Position numbers and translations under genes: made by a program. A model generated the notes under the pieces. It was not told the DNA's origin, did no database searches, and saw only the letters and a program-made list of their open reading frames with translations. 64,000 nucleotides of DNA, taken from Thalassomonas actiniarum. GTDB lineage: Bacteria > Pseudomonadota > Gammaproteobacteria > Enterobacterales > Alteromonadaceae. Where the stretch lies: assembly GCF_000948975.2 (NCBI RefSeq), contig NZ_CP059735.1, positions 4,462,603-4,526,602 on the forward strand, written 5' to 3'. Shown piece after piece: positions 36,194 through 46,500 of the stretch (position 1 is its first letter; each line of letters starts with the position of its first letter).

Positions 36194-36868
36194 TCAGCGC
36201 ACATAAATCAGGATGATTTTGCTGTCCGATATCGCTTTAACGGTTAAGCCGTCACTGCGCACCAGGGTGCGGGGTTTCACCGTTTTCCCGTTAAAGCTGG
36301 CCGAGCCTTTAACGATATAGGCCATCACTTTGCCTTTATGCTCCAACTGCTCACCGGCCAGGGGTTGGGCAATATCGATTGCGGTTTTGCTGGCAAAGGT
36401 GTCTTCTTGCCCTTCGTTGCCGCCATAAATACGCATGCGTTGCCCTGCTTGCGGCTGATAGACCTTGTAACCGGCTTTCTGCCCGGCTTGCTCAGGCAGC
36501 ACCCATAACTGGATCATGTTATTTTCTTTGTTATCGGGATTGATTTCGTTATGGCTAAAGCCTTCTCCTCCGGCGCGCTGCACCTGCACCGAACCGGCAT
36601 TAAGCTGCTGGCCGTGCTCCAGCGAACCGGCATGGCTGATGCGCCCGTCCACCATCACAGAAATCACATCCACTTCCCGGTGGGGATGCAACCCGGTTTC
36701 CCCTTTAGGTTTAAAGTTGGCATCTGCCAGATAAACAAAGTTGCCTATGCCGCTGGCGGCAGTCGGGTGGACCCGGCCACGGTTCATTTTCGGGTCGATC
36801 ACCAGTTGACGTTCTCTCAGCCCGGCAAAGCCCCCTTGGGGCAGATCGTTAAAGTGTAATAATCGCAT
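36194..36868 (-). CDS. Pirin-family protein
   Basis: A 224-residue bicupin. The pirin signature GLHPHREVDVISVMVDG holds metal-ligand His residues, followed by SVQVQRAGGEGFSHNE with a further His/Glu pair. Pirins act as iron-dependent redox sensors, and some have quercetin dioxygenase activity. GGAGAG precedes ATG 36868. Cytoplasmic. It is divergent from the LysR regulator and upstream of the isochorismatase-like gene. Confidence 0.9.
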   Translation of the reverse strand: MRLLHFNDLPQGGFAGLRERQLVIDPKMNRGRVHPTAASGIGNFVYLADANFKPKGETGLHPHREVDVISVMVDGRISHAGSLEHGQQLNAGSVQVQRAGGEGFSHNEINPDNKENNMIQLWVLPEQAGQKAGYKVYQPQAGQRMRIYGGNEGQEDTFASKTAIDIAQPLAGEQLEHKGKVMAYIVKGSASFNGKTVKPRTLVRSDGLTVKAISDSKIILIYVR

Positions 36869-36995
36869 TGGCGCTCTCCGCTTGGTTTTAGGTTCTGCTA
36901 AATGACGAAGAACAGCTTATCTAATTGCACTAAATGGATATATAAGCTAAAAAGTAAATCAATGTTCCATTTGGAGTAACAAATAAGAGGTAAAG

Positions 36996-37901
36996 GTGAA
37001 AAACTTAAATGATATGTTGGTATTTGCCACCGTTGTCGAGAAAGGCAGTTTCACCGCTGCCGCCCTGGCCTATGACTTGCCCAAGTCCAATATCAGCCGC
37101 AAAATTACCCGGCTGGAGCAAAGTCTGGGGGCGCGCTTGCTGGAGCGCTCTACCCGCGCCCAGCACCTGACGGAAGTGGGCAAGGTCTATTACCAGCATT
37201 GCTTGCGCATTCAGGAAGAAATGCAAAGCGCCGAGTTGTCGGTGAATACCTTAATGGCCTCCCCCAGGGGTCAACTTAAGATCTGTACCTCAGTTGCCGT
37301 TGGCCAGGGCCTGCTCTCCCCCTACCTCGCCGGATTTAAACGCCTCTATCCCGAGGTACGGCTGGAGCTAAATCTCAGCAACCGCCGGGTAGACTTAATC
37401 GAGGAGGGTTATGATTTAACCTTGAGGGTCGGTGAACTCGAAGACTCCAACCTGATGGCAAAAAAACTCTGCAGCCGGGAGCTATACCTTTATGCTTCCC
37501 CGGGATATTTAACCTCGGTGAAGATGAAAGCCGGTGATTTTCACTCCCCCGAGCAGCTTGCAAACTTAGACTGCTTATTGATGACCAACCTGGACAGCAA
37601 GCAGCAGTGGCAGCTGTACCAGGGCAAAAAAAGCGCCCGGGTGGAGATCCAGGCGGCCTTTTGCTGCGATGATTTTAATGTCTTGTGCCGCCTGGCCCAG
37701 GATGATGCCGGTATTACGGTATTGCCTGATTACATCGGCCAGCAGGCGGTTAACCAGGGAACCCTGGTGCGTATCCTGCCACAGTGGCGCTATAAAAAAG
37801 CCGATATTTACGCCCTTTATCCCAGCCATAAAGGCGCCATGCCTAAACTCAGGGCGCTGCTTGATTACCTGGAAACCTGCTTCAAGGTAAAGGAGCCATA
37901 A
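36996..37901 (+). CDS. LysR-family transcriptional regulator
   Basis: A 301-residue regulator with an N-terminal winged HTH (residues 3-60, including FTAAALAYDLPKSNISRKI) and a C-terminal periplasmic-binding-like effector domain (90-295). The start is GTG at 36996, five bases after AGAGG. LysR proteins usually control the divergent neighbour, here the pirin and isochorismatase-like pair; the shared 127-base gap would hold the operator. The CrgA/DsdC-type effector subgroup seems likely, but the ligand is unknown. Confidence 0.92.
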   Translation: MKNLNDMLVFATVVEKGSFTAAALAYDLPKSNISRKITRLEQSLGARLLERSTRAQHLTEVGKVYYQHCLRIQEEMQSAELSVNTLMASPRGQLKICTSVAVGQGLLSPYLAGFKRLYPEVRLELNLSNRRVDLIEEGYDLTLRVGELEDSNLMAKKLCSRELYLYASPGYLTSVKMKAGDFHSPEQLANLDCLLMTNLDSKQQWQLYQGKKSARVEIQAAFCCDDFNVLCRLAQDDAGITVLPDYIGQQAVNQGTLVRILPQWRYKKADIYALYPSHKGAMPKLRALLDYLETCFKVKEP

Positions 37902-37915
37902 GTATCCAAAGTTTT

Positions 37916-38584
37916 TCAGGTCAGCAATAATGCGATAAAACCAGAAATGACTATACCGTCGAAAGTACCGGCACCGCCTATGCTGGCCGTGCCCGCCCTT
38001 AATTGAACGATTTGTTTTAAATTAAGAAGATCAGCACCGATTAACGGCCCGAGAATACCGGAGCAAAAAGCCACCGCCGAGGGGTTTTGCGGATAAAATA
38101 ACAGCCCGCAAAGCCCGGCAATAATGCCGGGGTAAAAAGCCGGTAACAAGATACCGACGCCGGGTTTTACTTTAGACAGGTGATAGCAGATCACGACATT
38201 AATGATAATGGCCGCCATCGCCATCAACAGCCCCCCTGTCATGAATAAACGCCCCAGTTGGTACAGGGCAAGCAGTAAAGGCACCAAGCAACCGCCGACA
38301 TTAACGGCGATCACCATTTCATTTTGTTTTAGCCTTAAGGGCAAAAATCTGTGCTCTAAGCCATATAACTTCAGCCAGTCGGACTTGATTTCTTCGCGAA
38401 AGCGATAACGCTTCAGCGGGATATTAATAAAACTGCCGACGACAATCGCCAGAATAATAAACAAGCCGAAAAAAGGCGGGATACCAAGTTTCACCAACGC
38501 CAACAACATAATATCCATAAAGATCAATGGCCACAAAACCAGCAGCAAAAAGAAACAAACAAGGGCAAAGATCCCGGCGGGCAT
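37916..38584 (-). CDS. DUF1614 membrane protein
   Basis: A 222-residue protein with about six TM helices, including HLSKVKPGVGILLPAFYPG and the C-terminal motif ASIGGAGTFDGIVISGFIALLL, both typical of DUF1614 (COG4089). Function is unknown. GAGG precedes ATG 38584. It is convergent with the LysR gene, 14 bases apart. Confidence 0.82.
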   Translation of the reverse strand: MPAGIFALVCFFLLLVLWPLIFMDIMLLALVKLGIPPFFGLFIILAIVVGSFINIPLKRYRFREEIKSDWLKLYGLEHRFLPLRLKQNEMVIAVNVGGCLVPLLLALYQLGRLFMTGGLLMAMAAIIINVVICYHLSKVKPGVGILLPAFYPGIIAGLCGLLFYPQNPSAVAFCSGILGPLIGADLLNLKQIVQLRAGTASIGGAGTFDGIVISGFIALLLT

Positions 38585-38677
38585 GTTAAGACCTCATGTT
38601 AAATGTTCCTCTATAGTTGATCATAAGCCATAATTTTTAACAGCCGATAAACGGGTACTAAAAAATGACAAAATAAA

Positions 38678-38707
38678 GCAATAGCCGCAATCAACTGCGG
38701 CTATTGC
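38678..38707 (-). terminator. Rho-independent terminator of rsgA
   Basis: A perfect 12-bp stem, GCAATAGCCGCA with TGCGGCTATTGC, around a six-base loop. It is followed on the minus strand by TTTATTTTG. It lies 17 bases past the rsgA stop. Confidence 0.88.
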
Positions 38708-38723
38708 CCCCCAACCGGCAGAG

Positions 38724-39767
38724 CTACCACTTTTCCTTTTTATGGCTGTTGACCATTTTAGCAAACGCCCTTTGCTGTTGTTTCATGGCATAAGTGCCCG
38801 CATCCCGGCGCTGTAAAAAGGCATCCTCCTTTAATAATTTTTGATAACTGGCAAACTGCTCTTCGCTCAAGCTACCATTTGTTATCGCCGCCTGCACCGC
38901 ACAACCGGGCTCTTCGTCATGGCGGCAATCACTGAACTTACACTCATGCGCCAGTGCATCAATTTCGGCAAAGACCTGCCTGATGCCCTCCATTGCCCCG
39001 GGTAGCTGTAATTCCCGCATACCCGGAGTATCGATAAAGGCCACCTGCTGCTCACTAAAAAACAGTTGTCGGCTGGTGGTGGTATGCTTACCTTTACCGT
39101 CATCGCTGCGGATCTCCCGGGTAAGCTGCTCCCCTTTTGAAACAAGATTGACTAAGGTTGATTTTCCCACACCGGAAGAGCCCACCAAAGCTATGGTATT
39201 ACCAGGATGAAAATAGGCCGATAGCGGCGCCAGCGTTTCTACCTGATGCGCACAAACACCATGCACTTCACTAATGCTCAGCGAGCGGATTTGTTTAAGA
39301 TAGGCTTCTTTGTTGCCGAGATCGGTTTTTGTCAGTATCACCACAGGCTCAACGGAAAATTCATAGGCCAGTGCCAGATAACGCTGCAAGCGTTTGAGAT
39401 TAAAGTCTTCATTGGCGCTGGTGACGATCCACAAATAATCGAGATTGGCGGCAATCAGCTGGTGTTCATGGCCCGAGTATCGTTCAATACGGTTTTTCGC
39501 CATCAGGATATTTTCGATATAAAGGTGCTCATGGCGTTTGCGTGCCAGCACCCAATCCCCTACGGCAATATGCTGGCTGACAGGCAAAAAGTGATCGGGA
39601 CACATTAAGGTTTGTTCTCCGTCCTCCCCTATGGCATCGATGCGGCTTCGGTAAATAGCACTGATACGAAAAGGCTGTGGGCCATTTTCCGTCAAAGTAT
39701 CGGCTAAAGCCATTTGTTGTAAGAAATAGTTTGACCAGCCAAGTGGCTGTAATTTTGAAAAATTCAA
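38724..39767 (-). CDS. rsgA: Ribosome small-subunit-dependent GTPase A (RsgA)
   Basis: A 347-residue circularly permuted GTPase that matures the 30S subunit. It has an OB-fold N-terminal domain (30-100), the G4-like motif LTKTDL, then the P-loop GSSGVGKST, G2 threonines and G3 DTPGMREL. It ends with a zinc-binding domain, ECKFSDCRHDEEPGC. The start is TTG 39767, seven bases after GGAG; no better ATG is available. Extended length and isolated position suggest the stand-alone gamma-proteobacterial paralogue rather than the copy next to orn or psd. Confidence 0.92.
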   Translation of the reverse strand: MNFSKLQPLGWSNYFLQQMALADTLTENGPQPFRISAIYRSRIDAIGEDGEQTLMCPDHFLPVSQHIAVGDWVLARKRHEHLYIENILMAKNRIERYSGHEHQLIAANLDYLWIVTSANEDFNLKRLQRYLALAYEFSVEPVVILTKTDLGNKEAYLKQIRSLSISEVHGVCAHQVETLAPLSAYFHPGNTIALVGSSGVGKSTLVNLVSKGEQLTREIRSDDGKGKHTTTSRQLFFSEQQVAFIDTPGMRELQLPGAMEGIRQVFAEIDALAHECKFSDCRHDEEPGCAVQAAITNGSLSEEQFASYQKLLKEDAFLQRRDAGTYAMKQQQRAFAKMVNSHKKEKW

Positions 39768-40254
39768 TGTTTTGCTCCGGCAAAAAATAATAAAAAAAGT
39801 GAGGGCCGGACGTAGCAGATCGCTTGGTGGTTAGTTCCCTAATTTATCATCAGTTGCTAAGGAAACAGGCACAAAAGAGCGGGATCACAAAGATCGCTTG
39901 ATATGAAAATACAAAAACGGTAGAACGATAAAACAGTAAAAGTAAGGGCTTGCCTTAACTCTCCGGATTTAACGTAAATTTATCGGTAAAAGCCAAAATA
40001 AAATGGCGGATAAACTTTTTCAGCTCAGATCTTTGTCGCCGGCGTTGGCTTGAGGACTATCATCAAATTCTCCTTGTTAAATTAATTGATTAGTATAAGT
40101 AGCGTGCGAATAATGATTAAAATCGCCTAAAGAGTCAAACACTTTTATTGCACTATGATCAAAAATGAACCGCTGGAGTTTTGGCTCTAACACTCAAAAA
40201 GCGAGTAAAAGAGTGATAAACACTTGCCCAAAACCAAGCTTTTACAGATAACTA
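39768..40254. other. Intergenic region with dispersed repeat copy
   Basis: 487 bases without a gene. It is AT-rich, and most of it shows no pattern. Near its left end (relative to the DUF6445 stop) it holds a 35-base copy of a repeat found again at 50819. Confidence 0.45.
40150..40184 (+). repeat. Dispersed 35-base repeat, copy 1
   Basis: Begins GCACTATGATCAAAAATGAA and ends GGAGTTTTGG. It matches 50819-50853 with three mismatches in 35. The two copies bracket the TonB-receptor locus and lie in non-coding DNA. Confidence 0.6.
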
Positions 40255-40986
40255 TTACCCGACCACAATAAAACTGCTGATGGTTAACCGGCCCTGTTTT
40301 GGCTCGGATGACAAACCTAAGTCCGGATTGATATTGCCTGAATGCAGTGCCTTGCTCGGGTAAATAATCATCCGGTTCATGGCGGCATCCACGGAAAATA
40401 TTTGCTCAAAGAGATCATTGCTGCCATTGATATAAGCGGGATTTTTATGGAGCTGACTCGCAATGGCTTGCTGTTTTAACTTCGGGCCATATACCGCTAA
40501 GCGGGATTCGCTGATGGTTTCAAACCCGGTACTGCGATGGCGATAAAATGAAGTACCGCCATGCTCTTCGCCACATAAATAATGCACCAGGGCAAATTGA
40601 TGACTATCGCAGGTATCAAAATGCGGTAACATTTGGATCGGCCTTAACTGCTGCAAAGAGGTATCTGAGATGGCAAAGGTCGAAGCCAGTGTTCGGGCAT
40701 GGACCGCATTTTCCAGACCAAAAGCGGCTTTAAAGTGAAATAAAAATATCTCACTCAGCTGGCGGCTGTAATGCCCAGGTGCGGGTTTGCGCTTCCCGGG
40801 ATAAAAATTTTGCCCGTCCGCTGCAAAACCACCGCCCTCAGCGGCGGCAATAAGCTCATCCGGGTCCCGGACAAAATTATCGATGATCAATAACGGAATT
40901 TTCTCCTGCCCCAAGGTTAACCGGGTGATACAGGCGCTTTCATTTAATAAAAAACTGCCTGACACCTTAAGTGAAACATCTGACAT
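40255..40986 (-). CDS. DUF6445-family, 2OG-oxygenase-like protein
   Basis: A 243-residue protein with the His-x-Asp pair MLPHFDTCD, a distal His in SKALHSGNI and a conserved Arg in GRLTISSF, the ligand pattern of Fe(II)/2-oxoglutarate enzymes. It matches DUF6445, which often accompanies tryptophan-halogenase-like and SapC genes. An upstream in-frame ATG at 41013 exists, but the start at 40986 gives the usual length. It is the last gene of TonB receptor, halogenase, SapC, DUF6445. Substrate unknown. Confidence 0.75.
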   Translation of the reverse strand: MSDVSLKVSGSFLLNESACITRLTLGQEKIPLLIIDNFVRDPDELIAAAEGGGFAADGQNFYPGKRKPAPGHYSRQLSEIFLFHFKAAFGLENAVHARTLASTFAISDTSLQQLRPIQMLPHFDTCDSHQFALVHYLCGEEHGGTSFYRHRSTGFETISESRLAVYGPKLKQQAIASQLHKNPAYINGSNDLFEQIFSVDAAMNRMIIYPSKALHSGNINPDLGLSSEPKQGRLTISSFIVVG

Positions 40987-41030
40987 AATCAGTCCATTAC
41001 CAGCAAAGTACAACCACAGCCCAAGCGCAT

Positions 41031-41819
41031 TTAAGCAAGCTGCTTATTCTTTAAATCAATTAAGGTATGTATTTGCCCCTGCGAGGCAATAAAGGTATAT
41101 ATCGGCGCAAATAAACCCGACTTGTGCAAAGTTAACACTTGCTCATCGGTTAATTTCGCCAGCTTTTGTTGATCTATGGTGTATAAGCCGGTTACTTTCC
41201 TGGTCTGCTGATTTTCAAAGGTAATATCTAATGACATAGACTGGAGTAAATCCATTTCTTGCAAGTGATCTAATAACCGCTGGTTATCCAACTCACCGCT
41301 AAGTAGCTGACTCAGGCACTCCTTAACCTGCAGAAAGTACTCACTGTCGTGACCGGTTTCATCAAACAGCGGCAAACCTTTTTCTGATGAATCACCTGAG
41401 CCGGTATCATCGCCGATGCCGGAGCTGACATCAAAACAGATAGTCGGGCTGCTGGTATCCATACAAACAATATAATCGCCTTCTTCGCCGGCAGTATCGG
41501 TATCCGAGCCGGCATTTTTCTCAACTTTCTCAATGAAAAACGGCTGGCGTCGGATTTGCAGCGGTAAATAAACCCCTTGCCAGCTTTCGTTTTGCCAGAA
41601 CAAGTTTTCACCCGCCTCAAAACCTAACATGGCCGCAAACACAAACTGTCCGGTATCCCCTTTTTTGGTGAGCACTATCGGGTATTGCAGCCCCACCTGG
41701 GTAAATTCGGACACCACGACAGGCAGCAGATGTAGCCCAGCGCCATGTAATTCCGACTTATCGGGGTCAACCCTGGTGGTTAAGTGATTTTGATTATCTA
41801 CCGCAACTAAATTCGCCAT
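41031..41819 (-). CDS. SapC-family protein
   Basis: A 262-residue protein. SapC hallmarks are a hydrophobic LHLLPVVVSEF start, the PIVLTKKGDTGQFVFAAMLG core, ENLFWQNESWQGVYLPLQIR, and a C-terminal FIASQGQIHTLIDLKN. SapC was named from surface-layer secretion in Campylobacter, but in gamma- and alphaproteobacteria it is found in TonB-receptor loci, where its job is unknown. An acidic Ser/Asp-rich insert (about 95-135) is unusual. AAAGG precedes ATG 41819. Confidence 0.85.
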   Translation of the reverse strand: MANLVAVDNQNHLTTRVDPDKSELHGAGLHLLPVVVSEFTQVGLQYPIVLTKKGDTGQFVFAAMLGFEAGENLFWQNESWQGVYLPLQIRRQPFFIEKVEKNAGSDTDTAGEEGDYIVCMDTSSPTICFDVSSGIGDDTGSGDSSEKGLPLFDETGHDSEYFLQVKECLSQLLSGELDNQRLLDHLQEMDLLQSMSLDITFENQQTRKVTGLYTIDQQKLAKLTDEQVLTLHKSGLFAPIYTFIASQGQIHTLIDLKNKQLA

Positions 41820-41862
41820 ACATTATTACCTTTTTATCAATCTGATTTCATCCATTGAAAAG

Positions 41863-43416
41863 TTAAATCCGGCCCAGGCCAAATCTCTTGATTTTATTTA
41901 ACAGTTCACGATTACCCGGCAGGTTTGCCATCACCTGTGCTATTTTCTTTTTATTTTGTGCAAACTGGCTTTGGGCAAAGTCAATATCGTCCAGTGCATA
42001 GAGTGACAAACTATAATCACTCTCAAAGCCCATACCATATAAAATATACTGGTAACTGGCGGCAGGGAAAACCTCATTATTGCTGGTAAAGTCATGATCC
42101 GCCGGGGCACGATATTTCCACAAGGCCAGCACTTGCTGCAAGCTTTCGGGAATAGTGCTCGGATCACGGTTATCGCACCAGAAGGCATTATCGCTGCGTT
42201 TACTCAAAATATAATGTAACTTTAGGAAATCTATGATCTTTTGCCAACGATAATGAAAAGTTTCATTAAAACGTTGCGCCACTATGTCCATCACGGCACG
42301 GGTTTGCGGTAACTGCTCGCTGATCATTTGCGCCGATAATTCCACCAAGACCAAAGCCGACGCTTCCAACGGCTCTAAAAAACCCGCCGACAAGCCCACG
42401 GCGACACAATTATTTTTCCAGAAGGTTTCCCTGTGACCGCTGACGATAGGGATTTTCCGCACCGTTAACTCGTCAAACTTGTCACCGACATATTGCTTAA
42501 GTACCGCCCTCGCCTGCGCTTCACTGGAGTGTTTACTGGAATAAACATAACCCACGCCGCGGCGATGCTGCAGCCCGAGATCCCAAATCCAACCGGCTTC
42601 CTGGGCGGTAGAAATGGTATGGGAGGCTATTTCTTCCTGTTCATGCTCGTAAGGCACTTGCACCGCTAATGCGGTATCGATAAATAATACATCGCTACAA
42701 CTTTTAAACGGTACCTGATAATGTTTGCCCAGTAACAGCGAGGAGAAACCGCTACAGTCAACAAACAAATCACCGGTGATTTCGCCATTATTTTGCGTTT
42801 TTACCGCGGCAATATCGCCGTTTGTCGCGCTGTCAACGCCGGTAACATCATCGACAATATGCTTTACGCCAAGTTTTTCAATGCAATGTTTTTGTAAAAA
42901 CCGGGAAAATTTACCTGAGTCCAGGTGATAGGCATAGTTGGCAATATCGGCAAATTCCGGGGTTCTGATGGTTTTTGGTGCCAGGGAGTTCTCACATATT
43001 GCTTCCTGAAAACAAACTGCTTGTGAAAAAGACTCACGCTTTTCTCCCGCTTGCTGCGCCAGCCAATGCCCGGCTAAATCCCCTTTACCAAAACCTTGCG
43101 GCAATACCAGTGGATGGTAATAAAAATCATCCTCGCTGCCGTCTACCCATTTGGCAAATTTAGCTCCTTGCTTAAAACTGGCATCGCACTCACGAATAAA
43201 GTCGCTTTCACTGATCCCTAACGCCATTAAGGTGGCGCGCATTGTCGGCCAGGTGCCTTCCCCCACCCCGATAGCCGGTATTGAGGGTGATTCAACCAAG
43301 ATCACCTCTAAACCTTGCGCCTTGTTGCTTTTATGTTTTGCCGCCAACCGGCCTGCGGTAAGCCAGCCGGCATTACCGCCGCCGACTATCACGACGGTTT
43401 TAGTGGGTTTATCCAT
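41863..43416 (-). CDS. Tryptophan-halogenase-family flavoprotein
   Basis: A 517-residue FAD protein. It has the dinucleotide motif VIVGGGNAGWLTAGRLA at the N-terminus, a GVGEGTWPTMRATL segment, and FKQGAKFAKW, which supplies the Lys corresponding to the catalytic Lys of PrnA/RebH. The usual WxWxIP halogenase motif reads WIWDLG, so the strict signature is altered. True substrates of such locus-associated members are mostly unknown and need not be tryptophan. A longer frame opens at 43497, but ATG 43416 starts directly at the Rossmann fold. It lies between the TonB receptor and SapC genes. Confidence 0.85.
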   Translation of the reverse strand: MDKPTKTVVIVGGGNAGWLTAGRLAAKHKSNKAQGLEVILVESPSIPAIGVGEGTWPTMRATLMALGISESDFIRECDASFKQGAKFAKWVDGSEDDFYYHPLVLPQGFGKGDLAGHWLAQQAGEKRESFSQAVCFQEAICENSLAPKTIRTPEFADIANYAYHLDSGKFSRFLQKHCIEKLGVKHIVDDVTGVDSATNGDIAAVKTQNNGEITGDLFVDCSGFSSLLLGKHYQVPFKSCSDVLFIDTALAVQVPYEHEQEEIASHTISTAQEAGWIWDLGLQHRRGVGYVYSSKHSSEAQARAVLKQYVGDKFDELTVRKIPIVSGHRETFWKNNCVAVGLSAGFLEPLEASALVLVELSAQMISEQLPQTRAVMDIVAQRFNETFHYRWQKIIDFLKLHYILSKRSDNAFWCDNRDPSTIPESLQQVLALWKYRAPADHDFTSNNEVFPAASYQYILYGMGFESDYSLSLYALDDIDFAQSQFAQNKKKIAQVMANLPGNRELLNKIKRFGLGRI

Positions 43417-43592
43417 CTTAATTCTGCCACATTCATTTATAAGGGTTATCTGGCCGCTGCACTTCAAGATACAGGTTTCACAACGCTGAACCAACACCTT
43501 GAAGTGGACCGGCTATAAATAGCAATAAACCCGAACCCGGTATTATCCGGGTTCAGGTTGCTCAGCCGTTAGTTAGCCGCGCATTACCAAGC

Positions 43593-46500
43593 CTAAAACG
43601 TGCCCCTGACACCCAAGGAAATACGACGGCCGCTATCAACAATATCTAACAGCTGATTAGAGAAGCGTCCGCGGCTATGGGTATATTCCTCGGTTAGGTT
43701 AATGCCTTCGACAAATACCGTCATCTCGTCCGTCAGCTCATAACTGGCACTGGCATCCCACTGGGCATAATCTTCAACATAAGTGACACCGTCACCACCT
43801 CCCTGGCTCAGGCTTTGTAAGAAAGTATCCCGCCAGTTATAGGCGATACGCCCCTGGAACGACCCCTGTTCATAAAAAGCCACCAGATTAAGTGAGTCGC
43901 TTAAACCCGTCACCGCAAAGACCTGGGTAATATCGGCATTGTCTAATTCGGCATCGCTATCAACGATAGTGGCATTGGCAATAACGCCAAAGCCGGACTC
44001 ACCAAAGGTATGCTGCGCGGCAAACTCCCAGCCGTCAACAATCGCCGATTCACCATTTTCAGGTGCGGTGTTGGTAAATACCGCCACGCCATCGTCCGCA
44101 TCCGGGGCGCTGACATCGCTGCCGGTAGAAGGATCGGTTAATAAACTGCCGTCTTGTGTGGTAAAAGTACGCTCTTGCTTAACATTGGTAATAAAATTCG
44201 CCACATGTTTTCTGAAATAACCGGCAGAAAGGTAACTGGCCTGGTCGTAATACCATTCCAGTGACAAATCCAGGTTGTCTGAGATAAAGGGGATCAGCTT
44301 AGCATTACCACTGGATGACTGTAAGTTGCCCTGACGCACGGTATCGAGCTTAGTTATAGGCCTTAAGCTACTCAGAGTTGGTCTGGTCAGGGTTTTGGAA
44401 ACCGCAGCACGGGCAAGGAGATCGTCGGTAATTTCCAGTTTGACGCTAAAGTTAGGTAAAATTTCATCGTAACTGCTCTTTTCACTAAAATCAGTCGTTG
44501 GCCCGTAGGCCGCTAACATTTCGGTGGCATCGAGAATCGATAAACTTTGCACATTGGCCTGGCTGGCGCTCACTTCTACGTCGGTACTTTCGTAACGGAA
44601 ACCCGCAGTACTGGAAATGAACATACCGGCCACTTCCCCTTCAAAGTCCAGCTCCAGATAGAATGAACTGGTTTCTTCTTCCACTTCAAAGGAGTTGGAC
44701 GTTTTCACCGCATCAAAATCGACCCCTTCGACACTGCCTAAATAATCAAACAAGGCCTCACCGTCAAACGATAACCACTGGGTCGGGGTGCGGCCACTGC
44801 CGCTGACGTCGCTTAAAAAGTCATCACCGGCATCGAAAATTTCCTGCTCGAATGCGCTGACATCAGGGAAGTCCTGGTAATTACAATAAGTACAGTGAAT
44901 ACCGCTATTGGTATTATTCCACTCATTGACGGTTTTCGTTTCGCTGGAGAACATCACGCCAAACTTGGCGGCGGCAAAACCACTGTCGCCATCGGCGGTC
45001 CAGACACCGTCCCATTTCACCTGGGTAATATCGTCTTCCACTTCGTTGCCGCCGCGGATCATGACATGGGCGCCGCTGTTGGCGGGATCTAAATAATCGG
45101 ACACCCCTTGAGGGGGCACATAATCCGGGCTATTGGGATCTTGTACCACACCATCCGCTTCCTGCTGTCCACTATAAATACTGCCATCGGCGTCGGCGAA
45201 GTTACTGTAATAGGGCAAGATATTATCATCCAGCGTCCATTGCACCCGGTTGGCATATCCCAGCAGCGCCAGTGAGCCGCCACGGCCGTTATTGGCATCC
45301 CGGGTGGCATTGGAATGGCTGATATCAAACTGCATATTAAGGTTATCGTTAACCTCCCAGTCAAGATTCAGACCGAATGATTTCGACTCTGTCAGCCGAT
45401 CGGCTTTTTTCGCATGAAAATCTGTCGCTAAACCCACCTCCTGATACATGTCGGTGACGGTACCATTTTCATCGACAATCACGTTTTCGACATTGTTGGC
45501 GGAAAACCAGTGACCATATGAAGTGGTATCTGATTTAACATCAAAGTCTGAATATAAAGCATCTGCGGTCACCACCAGGTTATCCGCCGGGGCATACTGC
45601 ACCACCAGGTTGGCATTGGTACGTTCACGTTTTTCTGTGGTTACCAGGGAATCAAAATTCTGTGGGATAAAGACGTTGCCGGTATAAAGTTCGCCGGAGG
45701 CCGTTCTTGGCGTACCGCGGACAAAATCAGAATTTTCCCGCCAGCCCGCCGATTGCGCCCGGTTTAACCGGGTTTCACGCTCCAGGTAAGAAACCGCCAG
45801 TAAAACCCCGAAAGTTTCCTCATTAAAGGTATTACTGATTAAACCCGAGACTTGGGGGGTAGTTTCTTCACTGTTGCCGTCATAAATAGCTTTAACGCTA
45901 CCGGCGGCTTTAAAGCCACCGACGGCGAAAGGCTTAGCGGTGTTAATGTTGACGGTAGAGCCGATACCGCCGGATTGCAGCGTGGCGGTTGACGTTTTAT
46001 GTACATCTAAACTTCTGACCATTTCCGCGGCGATGGTATCAAAACTGAAATCACGCCCGGCATCTTCAGAGGCCTGCTGGCGGCCATTCACCAGCACGGT
46101 ATTAAATTGCGGGCCAAAACCACGAACGGTGATTTTTTGTCCTTCGCCGCCGGATCTGTCGATGGAAACACCCGAGATACGCTGCAATGATTCCGCCAGG
46201 TTGGTATCGGGAAATTTACCGATATCTTCTGCTGAAATGGAGTCAACAACCCCGCCCGCTTCACGTTTGGTATCCATGGCGCGACCTAACGCACCTCTTA
46301 TTCCCCTCACTTCAATGACTTCGGTTTCTTTCACCTGAGTCTCGGTTTCTGCCATCGTTGGTGTTGTTGCTACCGTGCCTAATACCGCTAACACCGAACT
46401 TGCAACCTTATTTTTTTTATAATGCGCCATGTCGTTATTTCTCTCAAAACTGGGATCTATCAAAATAGATAACTGCCCACTTTCGCTAATATCCGTTTTA

